DNA of 64,000 nucleotides, taken from the NCBI RefSeq assembly GCF_018129995.1, contig NZ_JAFCKS010000003.1, forward strand, positions 744,001 through 808,000, given 5' to 3'. The translations under genes were made by a program, and so were the position numbers. The notes beneath the pieces are model-generated. The model was not told the origin of the DNA. It saw only the letters and a list, made by a program, of their open reading frames with translations, and ran no database searches. The stretch comes from Bradyrhizobium sp. SZCCT0153. Its GTDB lineage: Bacteria; Pseudomonadota; Alphaproteobacteria; Rhizobiales; Xanthobacteraceae. Within the stretch, counting starts at the first letter, position 1, and each line of letters opens with the position of its first letter. This document shows positions 43,663 to 51,223 of the stretch, one piece after another.

Positions 43663-43749
43663 ATGTGGGGTCAATTGTTCAGCCTGATCTATCGTCTGTC
43701 CTGCCGGACCACTCTGATCGAAATCGGCACGCATCGGTTTGCGCGCTAG
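43663..43749 (+). CDS. Possible 28-residue peptide
   Basis: ATG preceded by GGAG at seven bases opens a 28-codon frame (MWGQLFSLIYRLS start, ending FAR). The peptide has a hydrophobic start with three Arg and one His. A ribosome site is the only support. Confidence 0.35.
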   Translation: MWGQLFSLIYRLSCRTTLIEIGTHRFAR

Positions 43750-43802
43750 CCCCGGGTGGATGCGAATTAGGTAAGACGGATTGACCAGATAGCGGGGTTG
43801 CC

Positions 43803-44183
43803 ATGCGCAAGCTGATCCTGATAGCAGCGATGTCGCTGCTCGCAACACAAGCCCATGCGGGTGGTCCGCGTAGTCTGAGCCTCGCGGCGACCAGCGCAAG
43901 CCAGCCGGCCGCCGAGCAACCGGCCTCGCCGACGGCCACGCCGCAGACGACGCAAGCCCCGGCGGCAACGCAGGCGCCGAATGTCCAGACGGCGACCACC
44001 GCCCCGACTTCAACCGCTGCCACCGCGCCGCCGACCGCGACAGCGCCCACCGCAACAACGCCGGCGCAACCCTCGGCCACAGCGGTGACCAGCACAACCG
44101 GGACAACCAAGCCGAAGCGCCGCCAGCCGTCCACGGAAGCGCGCGTGATCCGCGAACTGCATCGGCACGGTATTTATTGGTAA
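43803..44183 (+). CDS. Secreted Thr/Ala/Pro-rich protein
   Basis: 126 residues: signal peptide (LILIAAMSLLATQAHA-GG), a long low-complexity Thr/Ala/Pro mid-part, and a short C-terminal conserved-looking end (STEARVIRELHRHGIYW). The low-complexity section resembles surface linkers. The ATG follows GCGGGG. The function is not recognised. Confidence 0.65.
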   Translation: MRKLILIAAMSLLATQAHAGGPRSLSLAATSASQPAAEQPASPTATPQTTQAPAATQAPNVQTATTAPTSTAATAPPTATAPTATTPAQPSATAVTSTTGTTKPKRRQPSTEARVIRELHRHGIYW

Positions 44184-44205
44184 AGAGCGGACAGATCTCC
44201 CCCCG

Positions 44206-44232
44206 GTCATTGCGAGCGCAGCGAAGCAATCC
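44206..44232. repeat. Single arm of the CGTCATTGCGAG repeat
   Basis: GTCATTGCGAGCGCAGCGAAGCAATCC in two parts (GTCATTGCGAG and GCGAAGCAATCC) matches one half of the palindrome at 1838-1925; the mirrored half is lost. Confidence 0.8.
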
Positions 44233-44265
44233 TGATTGCCGCCGCGGAAAGATGAGATCCGACCC

Positions 44266-44994
44266 TCAAATCCCCAGATATTTGTGCTGCAAATCCGGCT
44301 CGGCCATCAGCTCGTCGGAGGTGCCGCTCCACACCGTCTTGCCGCGTTCGATGATGGTGTGACGGTCACAGATGCGGGCGAGATGGTCGACGTTCTTGTC
44401 GACGACAAGGATCGACTGTCCCCGGCTCTTGAGCAGCGACAGGCAATGCCAGATCTCTTCGCGGATCAATGGCGCAAGGCCCTCGGTCGCTTCGTCGAGG
44501 ATCAGCAGTTTTGGATTGGTCATCAGCGCCCGGCCGATCGCCAGCATCTGCTGCTCGCCGCCGGAGAGCTGGTTGCCCATGTTGGAGGCGCGTTCGGCGA
44601 GGCGCGGAAACATCACGTAGATCGACGCCAGCGTCCAGGGATTGGCGCTGTTGAAGCGGTCGGCAGCGGCGGCGACCAGGTTCTCGCGCACGGTGAGGTT
44701 CGGGAAGATCTGGCGCCCCTCGGGCACGAGGCCGATGCCGAGTTTTGCGATCCTGTAGGACGGCTGCGTCCGCACCTCCGCGCCCGCAAAGCGGATGCTG
44801 CCTGCACGTGCCGGCGTCAGGCCCATGATGGAGCGGATGGTGGTGGTCTTGCCCATGCCGTTGCGACCCATCAGCGAGACCATCTCGCCCGGCTTGATCG
44901 ACAGCGACAGGCCGAACAGCACTTGGCTGAGGCCGTAGCAGGTCTCGATGCCTTCGACGTCGAGCAGCGTGTCAGCCATCACCTTTTCAGACAT
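44266..44994 (-). CDS. Liv-type ABC transporter ATP-binding protein (LivF type), aromatic cluster
   Basis: 242 residues. Walker A MGRNGMGKTTTIRS, signature NQLSGGEQQMLAIGR, Walker B LLILDEATEGLAP, typical of LivF. The start overlaps the LivG-type stop (ATG 44994; an ATG five codons on would leave a 7-base gap and is equally possible). It is the last gene of a four-gene operon whose promoter region carries the box-type operator. The partner binding protein is not next to it. Confidence 0.9.
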   Translation of the reverse strand: MSEKVMADTLLDVEGIETCYGLSQVLFGLSLSIKPGEMVSLMGRNGMGKTTTIRSIMGLTPARAGSIRFAGAEVRTQPSYRIAKLGIGLVPEGRQIFPNLTVRENLVAAAADRFNSANPWTLASIYVMFPRLAERASNMGNQLSGGEQQMLAIGRALMTNPKLLILDEATEGLAPLIREEIWHCLSLLKSRGQSILVVDKNVDHLARICDRHTIIERGKTVWSGTSDELMAEPDLQHKYLGI

Positions 44995-45754
44995 GGTGCG
45001 TCACCACATGCGCTTCGCCGAGATAGGCGCGCTTGACGTCCTCGTTGGCCCGGATCGCGGCCGGATCGCCGGAAGCGATGACGCGGCCATAGACCAGCAC
45101 CGAGATGCGGTCGGCCAGCGCGAACACCGCGGGCATGTCGTGCTCGACCAGCACGATCGAGACTTCCTTCCGCAGCTCCTGGAGCAGTTGCACCATGCGC
45201 TGGGATTCGGTGACGCCGAGGCCGGCCATGGGCTCGTCGAGCAGCAAGAGCTTGGGCTTGCTGGCCAGCGCGACCGCAAGCTCGATCTGGCGACGCTCGC
45301 CATGGCTGAGCCTGGACACCAGGACATCGGCACGGTGCAACAGGCCGACGCGATCGAGCGCGGCGTGCGCGGCATCGCGCAGGCCCTTTTCCTTGCGCGC
45401 ACGCGCGAAGAAGCGGAACGAGGTGCCGGCATGCGCCTGCGCCGCGAGTGCGACATTGTCTGCGGCGGTGAAATCGAGCAGCAGCGAGGTGATCTGGAAC
45501 GATCGTGCCAGGCCAAGCGCACAGCGGCGATAGGCCGGCAGGTAAGTGATGTCGCGACCGCCTAGCGAGACGCTGCCGGAATGCGGTTCGAGATGCCCGG
45601 TGAGCTGGCTGATCAGCGTGGTCTTGCCGGCGCCGTTCGGGCCGATGATGGCGTGCAGTTCGCCGGCCGCAACGTCGAGCGAGACGTTGTCGGTCGCAAT
45701 GATACCGCCGAAGCGGCGCACCAGCTTCTCGACGCGGAGCAAGGGCTCAGCCAC
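44987..45754 (-). CDS. Liv-type ABC transporter ATP-binding protein (LivG type), aromatic cluster
   Basis: 255 residues. Walker A IIGPNGAGKTTLISQ, signature SRLSHGERRQIELA, Walker B LLLLDEPMAGLG, and the LivG-type C-terminus ASGDPAAIRANEDVKRAYLG. It overlaps LivM by 8 bases at its start. An importer for a carboxylic aromatic compound is inferred. Confidence 0.9.
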   Translation of the reverse strand: MAEPLLRVEKLVRRFGGIIATDNVSLDVAAGELHAIIGPNGAGKTTLISQLTGHLEPHSGSVSLGGRDITYLPAYRRCALGLARSFQITSLLLDFTAADNVALAAQAHAGTSFRFFARARKEKGLRDAAHAALDRVGLLHRADVLVSRLSHGERRQIELAVALASKPKLLLLDEPMAGLGVTESQRMVQLLQELRKEVSIVLVEHDMPAVFALADRISVLVYGRVIASGDPAAIRANEDVKRAYLGEAHVVTHHV

Positions 45755-46691
45755 GATTGAGCCTCCCGAGCAGTCCCATGATGCCGCCGCGCCCGAACAG
45801 CACGATCAGCAGCAGCAGCGGCCCCATGATCAGCGCCCAATATTCGGTGAGCTGCGACAGGAATTCTTCCAGCAGCAGAAAGACCACCGCGCCCATGACC
45901 GGGCCGAACAGCGTGCCCATGCCGCCGAGGATGACCATCACCATGAGGTCGCCGGAGCGGGTCCAGTACATCACGGCCGGACTGACGAAATCGGTGTTGT
46001 TGGCGAGCAGCGCGCCGGCAAGACCGCACATGGTGCCGGAGATGACGAAGCAGACGAGCTGATAGCGCTTGGCCGGGAAGCCGATCGCCTGCATGCGCTG
46101 CTCGTTGGAGCGCAGCCCCTGCACGACGAGGCCGAAACGCGAATTGACGATGCGCCAGATCAGGAAGATCACCGCGAACAGGCAGGCAAGGCAGAGATAA
46201 TAGAACTGCGTGCGGTTCGACAGGTTGACCAGGCCGGAGAAATCGCTGCGCTTGTAGACGGTGAGGCCGTCATCGCCGCCGTAACGCGCCAGCCCCGAAG
46301 CGACGTAATAGGCCATCTGTGCGAAGGCGAGCGTGATCATGATGAAATAGACGCCGCGGGTGCGAAGCGAGAGCGCGCCGATCACCAGTGCGTAGATCGC
46401 GGACGCCGCGAGCGCGACCGGAAACTGGATGAAGCCGCTTCCGACGCCTTCCTGCGCCAGCATGCCGACCGCGTAACCGCCGATGCCGAGATAGGCAGCG
46501 TGACCAAAGCTCATCATGCCGCCAAAACCCATGATGAGGTTGAGGCTCGCCGCCGCCAGTGCCAGGATGACGATGCGGGTGAACAGCGTCAGGATGAAGA
46601 TGTTGCCCGATGCTTGCGAATAGAGCGGCAGCAGCACGAGCCCCGCCAGCATCAGGGCCGTCACGGCCTTGGCTACAGTGAAAGACTTCAT
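45747..46691 (-). CDS. Liv-type ABC transporter permease (LivM type), aromatic cluster
   Basis: 314 residues, about nine hydrophobic segments. Typical LivM motifs: MSFGHAAYLGIGGYAVG, SLRTRGVYFIMITLAFAQM and GGMGTLFGPVMGAVVF. Overlaps with LivH (four bases) and LivG (eight bases) show a coupled operon. Confidence 0.9.
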   Translation of the reverse strand: MKSFTVAKAVTALMLAGLVLLPLYSQASGNIFILTLFTRIVILALAAASLNLIMGFGGMMSFGHAAYLGIGGYAVGMLAQEGVGSGFIQFPVALAASAIYALVIGALSLRTRGVYFIMITLAFAQMAYYVASGLARYGGDDGLTVYKRSDFSGLVNLSNRTQFYYLCLACLFAVIFLIWRIVNSRFGLVVQGLRSNEQRMQAIGFPAKRYQLVCFVISGTMCGLAGALLANNTDFVSPAVMYWTRSGDLMVMVILGGMGTLFGPVMGAVVFLLLEEFLSQLTEYWALIMGPLLLLIVLFGRGGIMGLLGRLNRG

Positions 46692-47605
46692 CGACGGTTG
46701 GCCGGAAACAGCCCCTCCGGCCGCACCACCAGCACGATCGCCATCAGCAGGTAGATCAGCATGGAGGACAGGGCGGGCGCGGCGGTGGAGGCGGCGGCGC
46801 CGCTCAAGACCTGCCGCAACAGGTTCGGCAGGAAGGCGCGGCCGAGCGTGTCGATCATGCCGACGAAGATCGCAGCGAGGAACGCGCCGCGGATCGAGCC
46901 GATGCCGCCGATCACGATGATGACGAAGGCGAGGATCAGGATGTTCTCGCCCATGCCGATTTGCACGGTGAGGATCGGCGCCTGCATCATGCCGGCGAGC
47001 CCGGCGAGCGCCGCGCCGAGCCCGAACACCAGGGTGTAGAGCAGCTTGATGTTGATGCCGAGCGCGCCGATCATTTCGCGGTTGGAGGCGCCGGCCCGGA
47101 TCAGCATGCCGATGCGGGTGCGCATCACGCCGAGATAGAGCAGGAGCGCAACCAGCAGCGCCACGACGATGATGGCGAGGCGATAGGCGGGATAGTGGAT
47201 GCCGGGCAGGATCGGCACCGGCACCGTGAGCCAGGCCGGCAGCGGCAGCGCAAGGCCGGCCGGCCCCCAGATCAGCCGCACGGCTTCGTTGAAGAACAGG
47301 ATCAGGCCGAAGGTCGCGAGCACGTGGTCGAGATGGTCGCGTCCATAGAGATGCCGCAGCGCGCCCATCTCGAGCACGATGCCGAGCACCAGAGTCGCGC
47401 CGAGCGCCAGCAGCGCGCCGAGCAGGAAGCTGCCGGTCCAGGCCGCGAAAGTCGCGGCGAAATAGGCGCCCATCATGTAGAGCGAGCCGTGCGCGAGGTT
47501 GACGAGATCCATGATCCCGAACACTAGCGTCAGGCCGGCGGCCAGCAGGAACAGCAGCAGGCCGAACTGCAATCCGTTCAAGAACTGTTCGACGACGAGC
47601 AGCAT
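46688..47605 (-). CDS. Liv-type ABC transporter permease (LivH type), aromatic cluster
   Basis: 305 residues, about eight hydrophobic segments. LivH motifs: FGIMDLVNLAHGSLYMMGAY and the coupling region GASNREMIGALGINIKLLYT, then GGIGSIRGAFLAAIFVGMID. It is the first gene of the operon. ATG at 47605 is used (AAAGAG upstream); a TTG one codon earlier is possible. Confidence 0.9.
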   Translation of the reverse strand: MLLVVEQFLNGLQFGLLLFLLAAGLTLVFGIMDLVNLAHGSLYMMGAYFAATFAAWTGSFLLGALLALGATLVLGIVLEMGALRHLYGRDHLDHVLATFGLILFFNEAVRLIWGPAGLALPLPAWLTVPVPILPGIHYPAYRLAIIVVALLVALLLYLGVMRTRIGMLIRAGASNREMIGALGINIKLLYTLVFGLGAALAGLAGMMQAPILTVQIGMGENILILAFVIIVIGGIGSIRGAFLAAIFVGMIDTLGRAFLPNLLRQVLSGAAASTAAPALSSMLIYLLMAIVLVVRPEGLFPANRR

Positions 47606-47908
47606 CAAAACTCTTTCAGGCGCACGCAGGTTCGCGCCGATGTTCGAACACGGTCGCCATCAGTGAAAGAGCTCCCCCTGCCTCTACAAGGCAGAAAAAT
47701 GGGTAATGGCAGTATCGTTCCGAGGCAAGAGCGATTTGACACCAGACATGCACTTTGTTGCATGCCGGTGCATCCGATCGAAATCTCCTTGTGCGCCCGT
47801 GCAAGAAAGCTGCCGTGCAGGATGGGTCAACCTGCCGCACCCAAAACGATCACCCTCTCCCCGTTGCCGGGGAGAGGGTGTGAAATCCGTCGCCGCGTCG
47901 AGATGCGC
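47606..47908. other. Promoter region of the aromatic liv operon
   Basis: 303 bases without a credible gene. It contains operator candidate 5 at 47747-47764 and, at 47851-47880, a perfect 13-bp hairpin CACCCTCTCCCCG/CGGGGAGAGGGTG with loop TTGC, a copy of the CTCTCCCCG repeat family. A 74-codon minus-strand frame here has no ribosome site. Confidence 0.55.
47747..47764 (-). promoter_or_regulatory. Operator candidate 5 before the aromatic liv operon
   Basis: Minus strand CATGCAACAAAGTGCATG: perfect TGCA-N6-TGCA with outer CATG arms (6-bp palindromic ends). It lies 142 bases before the livH ATG and nearly matches the second boxC operator (16 of 18). Confidence 0.7.
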
Positions 47909-48127
47909 CTAGTGTGACGTCATCTGCCGGGGAAGGTCATCCGGCTCGGCAACCACGCTGTTGGCCGTCGAGGCCTCCAGCGCCGCCATCCGGAACAGAT
48001 AGGCGAGCGTCGCCAATCCGGTGTCTTCCGCCATCTGTGCCAGCTCGAGCGCCATGTCAGACATGTAGCCGAGATTCTCGTCCTTGGTCTGCGCCATGAT
48101 CTGGCTGTCCCGCATCATATTCGACAT
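47909..48127 (-). CDS. Small protein coupled to the LuxI gene
   Basis: 72 residues, acidic and helical (DENLGYMSDMALELAQMAED, then LATLAYLFRMAALEA). Its ATG comes one base after the luxI stop (TGAGATG), so it is translationally coupled. No family was recognised. A role tied to signal synthesis or its regulation is a guess from the coupling. Confidence 0.6.
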   Translation of the reverse strand: MSNMMRDSQIMAQTKDENLGYMSDMALELAQMAEDTGLATLAYLFRMAALEASTANSVVAEPDDLPRQMTSH

Positions 48128-48128
48128 C

Positions 48129-48788
48129 TCAGGCGCTCTTTCGTTGCGCGGCAGCGAGGCCGCAGAGGTTGGCACGGGCGACGGCGTCCAGACGCGGGCC
48201 GTCCTGTTGCACGATCGAAGCCGTGCCGATGCGATCATGCAGGGCATCGAGCGTCTCCCGACGAATGTCGATCGTCGCCGCCATGGTCCACGCATCCTCC
48301 ACCAGCGCCGGCAGACCGAGCGGGGTCACGACGAAGCCGGCCTCATGGAAGCGCGGCAACCACCAGGTCTCCATGATCGCGCTGACCTGCGCGATGCCCT
48401 GGTCGAGGCAGAACTCCTGCACCGCCGCCATCAGTTGCAGGTTGAGCGCGCCGTCGCGGCGATCACGCACGACGAAATAGCGCGACCATTCCCAGACCAG
48501 CGGATTCGCGGGGCAGCCGCGCACCACCGCCAGATGCGGGAAGACCTCGCTCATCATCGAAGGCTTGGTCGTTGGATAGAGCCGGTGACCGCCGACGACG
48601 CGGCGCCCCTCCAGCGCAAGCAGATAGACAGTGTCCTCGTCGTCATAGGAATCGATCTCGCGGCCATCCGGCCTGCGTAGCGCCTCCCAGCGCCGCTCCT
48701 CGACGAAGATGTCATGGCGCAGCCGGAAATGCTGCTCGATTACGTCTTCGTATAAGTGGCGATTAACGGCTGAAATTGCGTGAATCAT
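48129..48788 (-). CDS. Acyl-homoserine-lactone synthase, BjaI/BraI/RpaI-like
   Basis: 219-residue LuxI-type enzyme that joins an acyl group to homoserine lactone from SAM. The N-terminal motif FRLRHDIFVEERRWEALR contains the conserved Arg, Phe and Trp; REIDSYDDEDTVYLLAL carries the two Asp; and GHRLYPTT plus VWEWSRYFVV give the later Arg, Glu and Arg. By eye it resembles the Bradyrhizobium BjaI and Rhodopseudomonas RpaI group, which use acyl-CoA or aryl-CoA rather than acyl-ACP. The ATG 5 codons after an earlier one follows GGGGG and is chosen. Confidence 0.88.
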   Translation of the reverse strand: MIHAISAVNRHLYEDVIEQHFRLRHDIFVEERRWEALRRPDGREIDSYDDEDTVYLLALEGRRVVGGHRLYPTTKPSMMSEVFPHLAVVRGCPANPLVWEWSRYFVVRDRRDGALNLQLMAAVQEFCLDQGIAQVSAIMETWWLPRFHEAGFVVTPLGLPALVEDAWTMAATIDIRRETLDALHDRIGTASIVQQDGPRLDAVARANLCGLAAAQRKSA

Positions 48789-48847
48789 GAAAGCCCCCAT
48801 CCATTCTCAATGGGGGCAGAGTCTGCGAAAAGAGGCAGCTTCGATAT

Positions 48848-48861
48848 TGGGAAATTTCCCA
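48848..48861. promoter_or_regulatory. Lux-box candidate before luxI
   Basis: TGGGAAATTTCCCA is a perfect 14-bp palindrome (near 20 bp as TATTGGGAAATTTCCCAGTA) in the 82-base luxR-luxI gap. A similar half-site, TTTCCCGGTATGTC, lies before luxR near 49673-49686, against TTTCCCAGTACGTC here. Confidence 0.7.
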
Positions 48862-48870
48862 GTACGTCGC

Positions 48871-49599
48871 TTAGGGATTGATGATCTTGTTGCGAATCGC
48901 CAAGGCAACCGCATGCGTACGGTTGACGGCACCGAGCTTGCGCGCAGCGGTTGCAAGATGTTCTTCTGCGGTCCGCTGGGTGATATGCAGGATCTCGCCG
49001 ATTTCCCAGGCCGACTTGCCCTGCGAGGCCCAGGAGATCACCTCGCGCTCGCGCGGGGTGAGACGCGTCGACCGATACGGCGCCGGATCCAGCAGACGAC
49101 GAATGTGGTCGAAGCCGTACATCGCCATCAGGTGCAGCGCCGGCTTGCTGCGGGGGTTGAGGTCGAGATGGACACCGCCGAGCGACACCGCGGCCTCATA
49201 GCCGGTGAGCCCGTGGATCGGCACGATGAAGCCGCGCGACATGCGAAAATCGCTGGCGCGGTTCATCACCTCGGCCGCGTTCGGCTCGAGTTCGGCATCG
49301 TATGGCGCTTCCGACCATTCGAACGGGTTGACCGACTGTCGGCACAACCGCACCACGGGATCGAAGCGATCGTAGTTGTTCTGAGTGTAGAGGTTGAACC
49401 ATCCCGCCGGCCAGCGCTTGGCGAGCACCATCTGCGCAAATCGCTGGTCGGGATTGGGCAACCCCGTCACGATGATGGTTTCAAAGCCGAAGCGACCGAA
49501 GGCCGATTCGAGCGCAAGCATGGCATCGGGCACCTTGCGATAGGTCCCCAGGCCCTCGATGAAGTCGAGCGCCTCCCGGCCATAATCCACGGCGGACAT
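48871..49599 (-). CDS. LuxR-family quorum-sensing regulator, BjaR1-like
   Basis: 242 residues. Autoinducer-binding domain with the usual aromatic pocket residues (AGWFNLYTQNNYDRFDP, then WSEAPYD and RGFIVPIHGLTGYEAAVSLG), and C-terminal HTH (LTPREREVISWASQGKSAWE, then RTAEEHLATAARKLGAVNRT). It lies upstream of luxI on the same strand with the lux-box candidate in between. It resembles BjaR1, which responds to branched or aryl homoserine lactones. Confidence 0.9.
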   Translation of the reverse strand: MSAVDYGREALDFIEGLGTYRKVPDAMLALESAFGRFGFETIIVTGLPNPDQRFAQMVLAKRWPAGWFNLYTQNNYDRFDPVVRLCRQSVNPFEWSEAPYDAELEPNAAEVMNRASDFRMSRGFIVPIHGLTGYEAAVSLGGVHLDLNPRSKPALHLMAMYGFDHIRRLLDPAPYRSTRLTPREREVISWASQGKSAWEIGEILHITQRTAEEHLATAARKLGAVNRTHAVALAIRNKIINP

Positions 49600-49765
49600 C
49601 GGTGCGTTTCCTGACCCTCGCCGTCAAGTATAGCACGTCTTCGGTGACTGCCTCAATTCACGGTTTCCGTAGTTTCCCGGTATGTCATTGACCTCGAAGA
49701 TTAATCTACTTGTGGAAGAAGTGACGTCAAGTTACACCTATGACGTCTGAAGCGGGAAAACCACG

Positions 49766-49942
49766 ATGGAAGACGAGGACATTGCCCTCAACAGCGTGCT
49801 CGGCCTGGAACTGAACCGCGTGTTTTTTGCCGTCTGCGAAACGGCGAACAAGCAGAAGATCATCGAGTTCGCACGCGAGGTGCTGCAAAGCGAGCGCACC
49901 AAGCCGGCAGACAGCGCATCGCCCGAGGGCCCGGCGAGCTAG
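49766..49942 (+). CDS. Small 58-residue protein
   Basis: The frame encodes an acidic start (MEDEDIALNSVLGLELNR) and helical segment (TANKQKIIEFAREVLQSERT), ending ASPEGPAS. GCGGG lies upstream of the ATG at a somewhat long distance. Composition is protein-like and differs from the shadows nearby; function unknown. It is divergent from luxR. Confidence 0.5.
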   Translation: MEDEDIALNSVLGLELNRVFFAVCETANKQKIIEFAREVLQSERTKPADSASPEGPAS

Positions 49943-50140
49943 AACGCAGTTGCAGCAAACGACGCCGATGAAACGAGTCGCGCGACGATGCCATCCGTTC
50001 GAACGCGCTGATTTTCGTCCTGACAATCTGACAGGGTAAAGCGCAGCCCTCTCCATCCGCATCAACACACTTGCCGCTGGATGACATCACGGCTCCCGTG
50101 AGATGATCGCCGCCACGATCCTCTTTCGGATGCCCACGAC

Positions 50141-51079
50141 ATGATGACGCTGCGCCAGGTTGAAGTGATCCGTGCCGTGATGGTGACGGGCACCATCGGC
50201 GGCGCGGCGAAGCTGCTCAACGTGTCCGCGCCGGGCATCAGCCGTCTCGTCAAATACACCGAGCGCTCGCTCGGCATCCGCTTCTTCCAGCGTCAGAACG
50301 GCCGCTACTTCCCGACGCCGGAAGCGGAGAACATCTTCGAGCAGATCAACGGCGTCTACAAGAAGGTCGACGATCTCTCCGAACTCATCTCCAAGATCGG
50401 CCGCGGCGGATTGTCGGAGCTGCGCATCGGCTCGGTGCCGAGCATCTCGCAGGTGATGGTGCCGCGCGCGATCGAGCGCGTCCGCCGCCGCTATCCCGAT
50501 CTCGGCATCGACATCAATATCCTCAAGCTCGAGGAAGCCATCGACTACCTCATGCTCGGCCGCGGCGAGTGCGTCGCGATGAGCTACCGGCTGGAACATT
50601 CCGGGCTCGACTTCATGCCGCTCGCCTCGGGCGAGCTCTATTGCATCGTGCCGCCGGGCCACGAGCTCGCCGGCCGCAAGCAGGTCTCCGCGGCCGAGAT
50701 CACCCGCTATCCGCTGATCGGCATCGACCCGAACGACCCTTACGGCCGCATCATGGCCGAGATCTTTGCGCGCAACCGGCTCGACTACAACATCACGATC
50801 CGCGCGCGGTTCGGCACCACGGTCTGCGCGCTGGTGAAGGCGGGGCTCGGCATCGCCATCATCGACCAGTTCACGGTCGCCCATGGCGGCTATCCCGGCA
50901 TCGAGCTGTTGAAGATCACCGAGCCGACGCGGTTCGACACCTATATCGCGGTGAAGCGCGGCGCGCCGCTGTCGCTCCATGTCGAGTACTTCATCGAGTC
51001 GCTGCGCGCCGAGATGCGCGCGGTGGAGCCGTCCCGGGGCCACGGCAAGGCCGCCCCGGCGCGCGGGCGAAAGAAATAA
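50141..51079 (+). CDS. LysR family transcriptional regulator
   Basis: 312 residues. The N-terminal winged helix is MTLRQVEVIRAVMVTGTIGG, followed by SAPGISRLVKYTERSLGIRF; the effector domain starts near LRIGSVPSISQVMVPRAIER and ends with FDTYIAVKRGAPLS. It lies 144 bases upstream of a shikimate dehydrogenase gene in the same direction, so it is the likely regulator of the catabolic operon. A pair of direct repeats lies in the intervening region. Confidence 0.88.
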   Translation: MMTLRQVEVIRAVMVTGTIGGAAKLLNVSAPGISRLVKYTERSLGIRFFQRQNGRYFPTPEAENIFEQINGVYKKVDDLSELISKIGRGGLSELRIGSVPSISQVMVPRAIERVRRRYPDLGIDINILKLEEAIDYLMLGRGECVAMSYRLEHSGLDFMPLASGELYCIVPPGHELAGRKQVSAAEITRYPLIGIDPNDPYGRIMAEIFARNRLDYNITIRARFGTTVCALVKAGLGIAIIDQFTVAHGGYPGIELLKITEPTRFDTYIAVKRGAPLSLHVEYFIESLRAEMRAVEPSRGHGKAAPARGRKK

Positions 51080-51080
51080 C

Positions 51081-51121
51081 ATTATGTTAGGTTTGTCCGA
51101 TAAATGGGTAATTGTGTTAGG
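51081..51121 (+). promoter_or_regulatory. Direct repeats before the catabolic operon
   Basis: ATTATGTTAGG and ATTGTGTTAGG (10 of 11 identical) start exactly 30 bases apart, three helical turns. They lie just after the LysR stop and about 100 bases before the aroE-like start. LysR sites are usually T-N11-A palindromes, so the binding factor is uncertain. Confidence 0.5.
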
Positions 51122-51223
51122 CGGGAGAATGGCTATCGTCTTACCCGGAAGTCCTCTTGGAATTGCGCGGATTTCCACGCTAATGGCCGGGACCGAACGC
51201 TCCCAACGAGACGATAGCGAACC

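Noticed and set aside
47616..47840. 74-codon frame in the liv promoter region
   Set aside because: It overlaps operator candidate 5 and the repeat, and has no ribosome site.
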